Shown: piece after piece, positions 11,790 through 22,275 of the stretch | How the letters are laid out: each line of letters opens with the position of its first letter | Position numbering within the stretch: position 1 is the stretch's first letter | DNA from: Asterella californica | Lineage: Eukaryota > Streptophyta > Marchantiopsida > Marchantiales > Aytoniaceae | Length of the DNA: 64,000 nucleotides | Direction: 5' to 3' | NCBI GenBank assembly: GCA_036924285.1 | Contig: JAYKYS010000010.1 | Coordinates: 18,761,001 to 18,825,000 of the forward strand | Notes under the pieces: model-generated | What the model saw: the letters and a program-made list of their open reading frames with translations, nothing else | Told to the model about the DNA's origin: nothing | Database searches by the model: none | Program-made: the position numbers and the translations under genes

Positions 11790-12574
11790 TCACAGATCTG
11801 CATCCAATGACACCTTGCGCACATGCATTAGACTTCTCAACTCCTCAAATCATCCATCGACAGATCGGAGAAACAAGCTGACTCCTTAAGCTACCCCCTT
11901 ACGTCAGTCTTTGTACGTACAAGTTTTCTTCAATAATGAGGAAGCAGACCCCTTGCACCTGGAGTCCTTAGTATAGCGCTTGGAGCTCCAAATACCAAGT
12001 CAGCAAAAGTAAACTAAGGCCTAGCTTGATTTTCTCTTCTTCTCGAGTCTCGTAACTTCTCCACTAGGCGTCCAAATGAAGTAGACGAAGTGCCCATGGA
12101 AAGCTGACAAGGACTGTACCCATCGATGTAATGAAAATGAAGATCTGAAATTGTGCCAAAAGTCCATAAGCTGGGGCCTAGCTTATTTTACCCATCTTTC
12201 GAGTCCGTAACTTCTCCACTAGACGTCCAAATGAAGTAGACAAAGTGCCTATGGAAAGCTGACAACGAGCTCTACCCATTCATGCGATGAAAGTGAAGAT
12301 TCGAAGTTGTGCTTAAAGCCCATAAGCTGGGGCCTAGCTTGTTTTACCCATCTTTCGAGTCTTGTAACTTCTCCACTAGGCGTCCGAACCAAGTAGATGA
12401 AGTGCTTATGGAGTGCTGACAAAGAGCTCTACCCATTGATGCTATGAAAGTGAAGATCCGAAGTTGTGTCAAAAGCCTGTAAGCTGGAGTCTAGCTTGCT
12501 TTTCTCATGAGTGTCTTTGGAGCGACAAGCATTGAAGTCTGAATTTCAGATAGGAGCCGGTCCACGACACGACA
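11790..12574 (-). repeat. Element B 3' LTR, proximal piece with 156-bp tandem repeats
   Basis: Begins on the minus strand with TGTCGTGTCGTGGACCGG at 12574, matching the start of the solo LTR at 22276, and runs to the D- insertion point. It includes three units of about 156 bp; the landmark TCGAGTC recurs at 12043, 12199 and 12355. No coding region. Confidence 0.85.
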
Positions 12575-12586
12575 TCCACCCCTTCT
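12575..12586 (-). other. Element B polypurine tract
   Basis: AGAAGGGGTGGA on the minus strand directly before the 3' LTR start, the position expected for the plus-strand primer of reverse transcription. Confidence 0.65.
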
Positions 12587-12661
12587 AAACCTACACATCT
12601 TTCGGTATGCACCAAAGGTACCAACCAAGGAGTGGACCGGCACGCACTTCGTCATATCGTC

Positions 12662-15600
12662 CTACTTGTCATCGTAGCCAATCTCATCTTCAAGATCTTC
12701 TGCATAATCCTCATCCTCAAACTGAAAATCCGTCAAGATATATGCTAGATCGACCTCCTCATCTCTCTTTTTGAAAATCTTGATACGTTTACTTGCCACT
12801 AGTATCTTCAAGCTCGTTCCGTCCAACTCTTGCAAGGCGTAAGTTACGTTGTCATGAACCTTCTTCACCACGTACGGACCAAACCATCGCCTGGAAAACT
12901 TCCGAAGTGTACTGTGCTGGTGTCTAGACTGTTGTCATAGACTAACACCCAATCACCTTCCTTGATTTCTCTAGGTCTCAAACGATGTCGCTGATCAAAT
13001 TTGACCTTGTTCTTCAACCGTACTTCTCGCAACCTATCCAAAGCAGCTTGGATATCCTCAGGTCTTCTCTCTAACTGCTTAATTCGAATAGCAAGAAGCT
13101 CTTCCCTAGTCAAATTGTCTTCTCAAGGTAACACACTCCATGTCAGAACGTGTTCTTCAATCGGCATGATAGGTTTTTGACATGTGATGAGTTCCACTAG
13201 CATGTAACTTATCACTGAGCTATGCGTCGTTCAATCTGTCCATAACGCAAATGATAAGAGTCGAGGTCACTCGCGCACCCTCCCGTTGCAGGTCTTCACC
13301 AAAGCTTTCACAATGAGCGGATGATCACATTCACTCTTAGCATTCCCTTCGGGGTTGTAAGCAGTTGTCATTGACAACCTCATCCCACACCTTGCAAAGA
13401 ATTCACGAGCCTCATGTGCATCTAACTCTCCTCGATCTGCAGTGATCTTTCCTACACATCCATATCGACAAACAACCTCTTCCAAGAGAAATCTACATAC
13501 CCCTTCAGTTGTCTTTGTCCGAAGCGCTCTACCCTCAACTTGATTTGAAAGATCTTCTCTAGCAAGCACCAAGTATCTCATCCGCCACAATCCAACTGAC
13601 ATAGTCACCAAGTCTACAACCCACTTGAAGTGGATTATCAGCGGATAAGTCGGATGTAATCCATCTCCATGTCGGATGTTCGAGTACATCTGACATGTCA
13701 ACCAAGACTCCACAAAAGATACGACAACTCTGTACATATTTTTCCACCAATACCGCTCTTTCACTTTGTAAAAGTGGCACAAATCTCTCGATGTCCAACC
13801 CAAAGACTCTCATGAAATGCCTTGAGCAACTTCTGTTGATCTTCCTTGTCGCAAATCACTCGTAGCGGTATCTCACCTTTCTGCTTTGGTCGCTTCCAAA
13901 GAAACCCTACAACATGAAGTTGTAGGCCTTCCTTCGAACTCTCCAAAACCTCTCATCCGTCCAACCTGTCTGCTTAACCATCGTACTAAAGTACCTTCCG
14001 ATATCAAACAAATCACCATCATACAATCCTTCAACAAATAACTCATCTTCCCTTCCTGTCTGTGCAATCGAATAGAATTCTGCACCCACGTCGTCAATGT
14101 CTTCAACCATCTCATCCTCCTCATCATATCGAGCTCGAGATAACATATCCGTCATCAAATTATCCTTCTCTGCAATATGTTTAAACTTCGGATTCAACGA
14201 CTTGATATATGAGATCCATCGTAACATCGCAATATCAGGAGTTGAACAATTCATGATCATCCCTAACAACGACAAACAATAAGTTTCAACCACCACTGAT
14301 GCTCCAATCAAAATACTCTTTCTCAGTTTTCATGGCTGAAACAATATCCCATAGTTCTCTCTTCACTTGCGGTTAAGCATGTTGTCGAGCACTTAACACC
14401 TTTGCTCCGAACCTAACCGCAAACATGTCTTTATCCTCATCATCCTGTCCTACTGCCCATCCGATTGCAACCGGACTTGTATCTACAGTAAGAACCACCG
14501 GCCTGGCACCCTTGTAATCAATCCTTCCAAAAACTAGAAGAGATGATCGTAAAGACTTCAGCTTCCGCACCGCATCAGTATGCTCTTCCTCCCATCTGAA
14601 CTTATGACCCTTACGCAACAACCCATATAATGGATCCGCCACATGCGCATAATGAAGAATCCAAATGTGATAGAATATGCAAGCATCTAAAAATCTTCTT
14701 ACTTTTGTCAACGAGTTGCAAATCTCTTTCATCCTCCCATTGCATCCACTTTGTTCGGGTCTGGCTTCCTACCATACGATCCACGCAAATGATCAACGAT
14801 CAAGACTTCTCTAATCCCAAATGTAGACTTTGCATCTGACAGCATGAGATGAACTTCCTCAAGTCGAGATAGAATCTTCTCACATTCTGCTATGTGACGG
14901 ATGACATATCATCGACATCTCCTCTGATCTAATGCTTCATCCTTCTCATCCTTACACATCTTTTGATGATAGATGTCATCCAAGAACGACGTCATCTTAA
15001 ACTCTTGGAACTCGATTCATCCCATTCATCATGTGTGCTATCGAGTTGGTAGCTCCTTGTGGTAAGATACACATCCTAACTAACCCCAAAGGTGTCCTCA
15101 TTGTCGTGAAGCTTCTGCTCTCCTCCGGTAGTTGAAATTGATTATACCTTGAGTAAAGATCTCCCATTGAGTAAATTGCTCTTCCTGCAAACGCTTGAGC
15201 AAACTCATCCACAATCGGTCCCACCCAGCATTTCTGATTGTTACTACGTTCATTGATTGCATGTCTTGGATGAACCGCAACGACCCATTCTTCTTAGGCA
15301 CTGTAAACCATCTGCTCGAATACGGTGCAAACGACGGCTCTAAGATCTTCATCCGCATCTTCTCCTTCAGCAACTCCACTAGTTTAGGCAAGTGAGCCCG
15401 CGGTACTGGAATTGGTCTCAGGTTCCATGACACATGCGATACCGTGAAAATAACCATCGGTGTAACAACATACGGGTCTACACCCAATCTCATGTGATTC
15501 AAAGACAAATGCTTTCTCATATCGTGAAAGCATCTCCTTGAAGCACATCCTCTCTTCTGGTAGAAGAGACCCATCAGATCCAATCTTCAGCTCTTCAAGG

Positions 15601-16821
15601 GTCTTCTCCGTGAACTTATGTCATATCATTGCAGGATCTCTCAAACTCTTCTCTCTTGAAGCTCGATCTATCTGTTGGTTAGTATCATCCGGCAAAGGAC
15701 CAACAACTGGCTTTATCTTCTTATCCATTGTCTTGTACTTCGTCTCAACTCGAACCTCAGATGCACAAAATGACTCGATCACGAAATAGACCTCCCTGAA
15801 TGAATCTGCACAACCTTATCCATATCCTCCCATCCAATAGACATGATCTCTCACAAAGGATCCTCCAATCCATCCTCTTCATAAACACCAGAAATCCATT
15901 CATCCCGTTCTAGCTCACCCAACTCTTTCAACATCAACTCAACATCACGCAAATGTTTTGGTTCTTTTCTTCTCAGCTCTTCTACCTTCTTGTAAATAGC
16001 AATCCCACACTCTGGAAACCCAACAAACCCTGTACAAAAGACACTATCTCCATCAAGCGAGAGTACCTTCTCCTAGGCACCACCACAATCCCGCTCTATA
16101 GTGATACTCAACGAAAATCTTTGAACTGTTCACTCACCCTTGGAAGTGGTTTCTCTCTCAGACGGTCTCGATTGCGCTCATGATTAGACGATACATTCAA
16201 GAATTGTACCACTCTCTTCCCATCTTGACTTCGGATCCTAGCATAAGCAGATCCATCGTCTAGTACCTTTGTCTCCATCCGAGTTGCTATGATGGAAGGT
16301 TGACCAAGAATGAGCGGGTATGATGTTGCTTCTTGAACAAAGAAATTTTGCTCGATAGCAACATCACCTATGCACACTCTGATGTCTGGACAAGCTCCAT
16401 ACAAGTCTCCTCTTGTGTTGTTGGCTGCTCTTATGATCCACTCATGCTCTGTGTCGATCCGTCACTTCTTCTTCTTGTACAGCTCCTTCGACATGATGTT
16501 GATTTCTGATCCATGATATATCAGAGCAACCACCGACTCATCAAAGTCTCCAATCCTCACAACGTCTCCGTTGTAGCTCGAGCCCAGTGACAGTGACTGT
16601 AATGATTTGAGCTTGTTTCTCATCCTCCTCTTCATCCTCAAAATGCATCCTGCGCCTTCGATCTCTTCTTCCTCTGAAGAATAAACACTGCACTCTGCAA
16701 GCTTTCTCTCCTCATCCACAGACATCCTAATATACAAAGCATGCGATAAACCAATCTCATCCGTAATCTGTCGCTTCCGTTTGATGACGTCGATGATGAC
16801 ATCATGAAATTCACTTAGCAA
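12662..16821 (-). pseudogene. Element B pol: protease, RT, RNase H, integrase (broken)
   Basis: The reading frame is in many pieces. Protease region 16108-16821: ALIYHGSEINIMS, where the catalytic Asp position of a D-x-G-S motif appears as Tyr. Reverse transcriptase 14373-15583: LPKLVELLKEKMRMKILEPS, FTVPKKNGSLRFIQDMQSMN, then LPQGATNS and, near 14975, FLDD as the catalytic pair. RNase H follows at 13907-14732, with VVLTVDTSPVAIGWAVGQ and a terminal DMLSRARYDE. Integrase 13267-13803 has ITADRGELDAHEAREFF and a disturbed NPEGNAKSE in place of a usual N-x-E helix. The C-terminal tail is 12662-13113 (EGDWVLVYD). The LPQG-TNS and FLDD combination differs from the PFGL-NAP and YxDD of the other elements here, so B belongs to a separate Ty3 branch. 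Confidence 0.8.
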
Positions 16822-18399
16822 TGTCCAAAATTTCCCTCAAGGTAAACTCCACCTTCGCATTTAGAATGCGATCTTCCAAGACTCCCTTCAAATCTGTTGA
16901 AGCCTCGATATCCGACTGTAGTTTGTATGCAGCCGGCTTACCCTTCTCCTTCTGAAACTCCTTCGCTCTCTCTTTCGATGGAGAAGGAACATCATCCATC
17001 GGTAGATCTTGAGCTCCTGCATCCTGAAGCTCTTGACGAACCTTCTCCCCTCGAGTCTGTCTCTTGGAAGAAGTTCCTTCTCTTGCATCCTCTGAATCTC
17101 ACCTTCTCTTCTCTTCGAACAACGCTTCATGTTGGTTCTTGGTGATGGTAAACATGTATCGATAGAGCTTCTATCTGATCCTCCCATAGAGTATCTTTCC
17201 GGATCGTAGCAGCTGTTCGCAGCAATGTCTCACGTGCCATCTTCCCTTTTTGTTTCATGGAGATGGTAGATGATCATAATCCACTTGGCTCAACCTGCTC
17301 GTTGAAACCTCTTTCACCTTGATCTTTAACCCTTGTGCCATAGGTTCCAGCTTCCACGATTGCAACTGCTTGCACTGATAGGTGATCCTCAACCAACTTT
17401 TTCATCCCCCCTCTACCAAAGTTGGTCTGAAGAAGTGCACCAGTATCTCTCAGCGCTACCTTCCCATCCTTCCAAAAGATCACCCCTTGCTGTAAGATAT
17501 CAGTGAACTCCTTACAATCTCTGCGTGGGTGATCGGTACCATTGCACCAGATACACTGTTGGATCCAACCTTGCTTCCCAACAGGTTTTGCTCCGCTTGT
17601 AGACCCTTGCTCCTCCAATCTTGTGAGCTTGATCTGCACGTCTCGCATCCCACGCATGATCTCCTCAAGGCTTGAATCATCCTTCTTCGGAGACACTACA
17701 GGTGCCTGGATAACTGAAATAGCTGGAGCAACTTGTACTATTTGTCTAGCAACTGGAACCACTGGTCGGACTACAAGAACAGGTGTTACAGTAGTCGGTG
17801 TTGGTGTCAGTCTCTTAACAAGAACCTTCTCTCGTCTTTGCTCCCTCTTGGTAAGCAGACCAACAACTTCCTCAACCTTCTTCCAACTGCTGATCAATCC
17901 ATCGTCTTCTTCTCGATCTTCCAGAAGTACCTCCAGCTTCTCTTGCAGCCCGAAGAAATAACTCTGTCTTGTTGAACTGCAACGTCAACTTCTCCATCCT
18001 ACTCAACCTAGAAAACTGTTTCTCTAACTCCCTGAGCAACTCAGTAGCTTGTAAACCCTTCCTTGGTTGCTCAACCCATTCCAAAAATGACTTCTTGGTG
18101 ACTCGATCAGAGTCCTCCAAGAAGTACTCATCCATCACGGCACAAGCAAATGTCTCTCAATCCTTGTTAAAATGCTTCGTTAGCATTTTAACATGATCTC
18201 TAATCTCTAGAGCTGTTGCCAACTGAAAAGTCTCAATCATCTCATCTTCTACGACCCAGTTCCGCTCATCAGATTGTTGCTGCCGTAAGAACATCGTGAA
18301 AGCTTGGAACATCGATGCAGTCGCCGGATCCAACTGCACCTTCGGCAATCCACCCAAACCACTAGCTCCGTTCTCATCACCGTTCCTGTCCTCACTCAT
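16811..18399 (-). pseudogene. Element B gag (broken)
   Basis: Starts with ATG at 18399 (MSEDRNGDENGASGLGG) and continues through frames ending at 18157, 17872, 17274 and 16811. The middle part (EYFLEDSDRVTKKSFLEWVE, then NKTELFLRAA) matches gag of element A. A CCHC nucleocapsid knuckle CIWCNGTDHPRRDC lies near 17520-17560. Stops near 18155 and frameshifts near 17880 and 17270 make it non-functional. Position after the primer-binding site supports the start. Confidence 0.75.
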
Positions 18400-18442
18400 G
18401 ATTGTCAAAGTTCAAACACAGAAGAAATCTCCATCCTAGACC

Positions 18443-18460
18443 TTCACGTCGAGTTCACCA
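18443..18460 (-). other. Element B primer-binding site
   Basis: TGGTGAACTCGACGTGAA on the minus strand, four bases after the 5' LTR end. Starts with TGG as required; tRNA species not identified. Confidence 0.5.
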
Positions 18461-18464
18461 CTGT

Positions 18465-20460
18465 TGTCGTGTCGGATTTTGCTTGAAGAAAACATGAGGT
18501 TCCTGGCTGTGAAGATGTACTGTGCTGAACAAAGACAAACAGAGAAAAAAACAACCGTGAAAACGAGCGGTGCAATATATACCAACTTTCAATGTACATA
18601 CACTGCCGGTTCTTTCTTCCTAAGAACACAAAACTGAAAAACAGACCAGAGCGGTCTGTAATCTGCTTCAAAGCCCCTAAAATGAACCCCTGAATCTCAA
18701 CCCTGGTCCAAAACCACCGAAGCGTAGCTCAAAGAAAGAGAAACTTCTCTTTGCTAACAAAAAGAGCTGCACCAATATCACACGATTGAAACCCAAGTCC
18801 AAACAGCATCCATGTACACGCTCTTAGCTAAAACTAGCTACCACAAGCTGTACATTACCAACCAGAACTCTAATGAACTCAAAAGGGCAAAACCCATAGC
18901 GAAGAAATAAAAAAACCTATCTGAGAACTTTCTTCTTTCGTCAAACGGTCTTTAGATGTCGATAGGGCCTTCTTCCCCGACTCCGTTGGCCCAGATAACC
19001 TTCAGATCCGACTCCCAACGGCCGAGATATCTCTGATTTTCGACCGTAGGTGATCGAACCTTCCAAAACTCCTCCCTGCGGCTTAAAATCACACACACCG
19101 TTCAAACGGATCGCCTGATCTGATATCCGTCTTATCTGGTAGGTAGATCTATCTACCCTGAACCCAACGAACTCCAAATAAGCCGTTTGGAGTTTCCCTT
19201 GCAAAACTACGCAAGAAATTTGATCGCATGTTGTAAAAAACTAACGTAAATCGACTCCCTGCGGCTCAAAATCGCTCACCACACCCAAACCAACAATCCA
19301 ATCCACACATGGTCTTCTCCGATCCGTAGATGATGACTCCTTGATCGCGTAGGCACCAAGAACGAAGAGTTTGGCTCACTAATCGCGAAGAACAACTCAA
19401 TCTCATATCGCAGACGAACGAAAATCTGACGTAAAAGCTTCCCTGCGAGCCAATTTCACTCAGAACTCCCAAACCGCCCGATGAAACTTTGTATCGTCTT
19501 CAATTTTTTGATCCCGATGGACCCAAGGACAGCAAGTTTGGACTCCGGAACGGCTCGAACGGTCCAACTCTCCTTCATAGGTCATTGAAGCTCCTCAAAT
19601 CTCCTTCCTACGTCTCAGTTTCTCTCAAAACACATCCCCTGATCCGTCTCTTCAAGAACCGTCTTAACCCACACGTAGCCTGCACAAATCTGAATCCAAT
19701 GACACCTTGCGCGCATGCATTGGACTTCTCAAATCCTCAAACCGTTCATAGACAAATCGCAGAAACAAGTTGACCTTTTAAGCTACCCCCTTATGTCAGT
19801 CTCTGTACGTACAAGTTTTCTTCAATAATGAGAAAGTAGACCCCTTGCGTCCTTAGTATAGCGCCTGGAGCTGCAAATACCCAGTCAGCAAAAGTAAACT
19901 AGAGCTTAGCTTGATTTTCTCTTCTTTCGAGTCTCGTAACTTCTCTACTAAGCGTCCAAATGAAATAGACGAAGTGCCCATGGAAAGCTGACAATGAGCT
20001 CTATCCATCGATGTAATGAAAATGAAGATCCGAAGTTGTGCCAAAAGCCCGTAAGCTGGGGCTTAGCTTGTTTTACCCATCTTTCGAGTCTCGTAACTTC
20101 TCCACTAGGCGTCCAAATGAAGTAAACAAAGTGCATATGGAAAGCTAACAACGAGCTCTACCCATTCATGCGATGAAAGTGAAGATCCGAAGTTAAGCTA
20201 AAAGCCCGTAAGCTGAGGCCTAGCTTGTTTTACCCATCTTTCGAGTCTTGTAACTTCTCCACTAGGCGTCCAAACGAAGTAGATGAAGTGCTTATGGAGT
20301 GCTGACAAAGAGCTCTACCCATTGATGCTATGAAAGTGAAGATCTGAAGTTGTGCCAAAAGCTCGTAAGCTGGGGCTTAGCTTGCTTTTCTCATGAGTGT
20401 CTTTGGAGCGACAAGCATTGAAGTCTGAATTTCAGATAAGAGACGGTCCACGACAAGACA
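18465..20460 (-). repeat. Element B 5' LTR (about 2.0 kb)
   Basis: Begins on the minus strand with TGTCTTGTCGTGGACCG at 20460 and ends CCGACACGACA at 18465, with terminal inverted repeats TGTCGTGTCG/CGACACGACA. A TATATA box lies near 18577. The same LTR is present as a solo copy at 22276-24286 in the opposite orientation and in pieces at 2331-3048 and 11790-12574. It carries a block of 157-bp repeats (19910-20395) and more degenerate repeats of about 180 bp (19050-19640). Confidence 0.85.
19910..20395 (-). repeat. 157-bp tandem repeat inside the B LTR
   Basis: The landmark CGAGTC(T)C/TGTAACTTCTC recurs at 19928, 20085 and 20242, exactly 157 bp apart, with about 80-90% similarity by eye between units. 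The same block occurs in the 3' LTR (12043-12500) and in the solo LTR (about 22340-22835), so it is a fixed part of the U3 region of this family. Confidence 0.85.
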
Positions 20461-21145
20461 CCGGTCGCGAAGAACAGTCTAACTTCAAGTCATAGGCGAA
20501 CAAAAAGTGCTTCTTAGAACTACCAAATCATCAGATGAAACTTCGTATCGTCTTCAATTTCATGAAAAACTCGATGTATGATCCAAGGACAACAAGTTTG
20601 GACTCTAGAGCGGTCTAAACGGTCCAACTCTCCTTCGCAAGTCACTAAAGCACTCCAAATCTCATTCTCTACGTCTCAATTTCTTTCGTAACACACACTA
20701 CTATCTGGCTCTTCACAAACTGTCTTAACCCGTGCGTAGCTTATACAAATCCGAGTCCAATCACGGCTTGCGCGCTTGCATTAGACCTTCCCATCTCCCA
20801 AACCGTCCATCGTAGATAAAGCTAATCCCTTAAGTTGTCCCTTTATGTAAGTTCACAATACGAGAGTTTTGCAATATTATAACCAAGCATCCCCCAAGGA
20901 TCTAGTTTGATTTTCTCATCTTTTGAAACCCATATCGTCATCATTAAGCGTCCAAATGAAACAAATGAAGTGCCTTTGGAAACTTAACAATGAGCTTTAC
21001 CACTTGGTGCAATGAAAGTCGAGATCCGAAATAGATCAAAAAGTCGTTATTTCTCTTCATGAGCGTCTTTGGAATGAAAATATAGAACCTCAAATAATGA
21101 TTTTCAAGTATGAGTTAATCCATGATGAGATAACATGGAAGAGTG
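20461..21145 (-). repeat. Old, diverged B-type LTR remnant
   Basis: Shares landmarks in order with the B LTR (CGCGAAGAACA, TCGTATCGTCTTCAATTT, GGACAACAAGTTTGGACTC, GCGTCCAAATGAA) but much more diverged, and ends at GATAACA near 21140. Element B inserted in it. No coding sequence. Confidence 0.65.
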
Positions 21146-21395
21146 TATCATCCAATCATCTAAGCAATTGTGTTTCTGGTGACAAGAATGTACTCTAGTT
21201 CTAAGAATCACAGACTAAAACTTCATGACCTGATGTTACTCGTCAAAGACGTCGTTGGAGATACCTTGATATGAGTGCTAGCAATCAAGTGCAAATGGTG
21301 ATCTCCTAAGAGCTGTTCAGATCGATCAATTAGATAAATTATCGTCAACATTAGCACTCAAGGAGGTCACTCTTAATATAAATCAAGTAACACGC
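21146..21395. other. Short spacer, nothing recognised
   Basis: No convincing ORF, RNA gene or repeat; probably the DNA into which element C inserted. Confidence 0.4.
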
Positions 21396-22275
21396 TGTCG
21401 TGATGTGAATCATTTCACATAGTAAATAATTCACCTTTCTGTCAAGAGTCTCATCGCACTGACCTACTGTTGTCACGTTACTTGGCGGTTACATGTTACA
21501 TTTCTACTCCGACACTTGAGTTTAGTAGTTCTATAAGTTAGTTCAATATTATTTCGGACTTGCGCTAGATTGTGAACGCTTCGAGTAGGACTTAACGACT
21601 TGGCCGGGAAGTCGAGGTCATATGAACCCTAAGTGGTTCTCTGAACCAAGGTTGGAACCTTGAGTTAGGACATAAGGGCCTATCCCAAGAGGACCCTAGA
21701 CGAACGCTGACCTAAGGGGGCGAGTCTAGAAACGGACCGAAACATAGGTCTGAGACGTGGGACCGAGACATGGATCCGAGATGCAGACGGACCGTAGTTC
21801 GGACGCTGGTCCAACCACAGGGTTCGAGTCTGGGTCTAGACCACAGGTTCTCGGAAAAATGACTAAATGTTGGAGCTCCAGCGACATTTTAGGTCGTGGC
21901 CGGAGCTCCACATAAGATCTCGAGACGCGTGAGGTATCATTGGAAAGGTCTCGGCGAGAGCTTTCCAGTGATATGTGGCACTCCTCGATCTGACCTCCGA
22001 ACTGAGAATTATAGACAAACCACGATCGGGTTGTGGTATAATTTTCAAGGACCAAAGAGGAGGGTGGGGCCGCCGATCCCCAGAAGTATATATGTGGGGG
22101 GTCCGATGCATGGATGGGTCAGGACGAGTCACCCGACCTCAAGGTTCGACGGACGGACTCTGGGGGTATGAGGTGATGATTGGGCCAGTTCCAAGGCACG
22201 TTCCGGTCCAGACTTGGACGTCTGGACTTAGGAACGATGTAAGGGCTGGAGCAAGACTAGAGAACGAGTCGGCGG
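21396..22275 (+). repeat. Element C 5' LTR, left part
   Basis: Starts TGTCGTGATGTGAATCATTT, nearly identical to the first 60 bp of the A LTR, and includes a TATATATG box near 22088. It is interrupted at 22276 by a solo B-family LTR and resumes at 24287. Combined LTR length is about 1.2 kb, similar to the A LTR. The C 3' LTR was not found in the window, so the left boundary rests on the A-LTR match only. Confidence 0.6.

Larger units (their letters stand above)
2331..20460 (-). mobile_element. Element B: degraded Ty3-like LTR retrotransposon, split by A and D-
   Basis: Order on the minus strand: 5' LTR (18465-20460), primer-binding site (18443-18460), gag (16811-18399), pol (12662-16821), polypurine tract (12575-12586), and a 3' LTR in pieces (11790-12574 and 2331-3048). 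The pieces are separated by D- at 3049-11789. The last roughly 525 bp of the 3' LTR must lie left of element A, outside the window. All coding parts carry stops or frameshifts. B inserted in an older LTR remnant starting at 20461. Confidence 0.8.
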
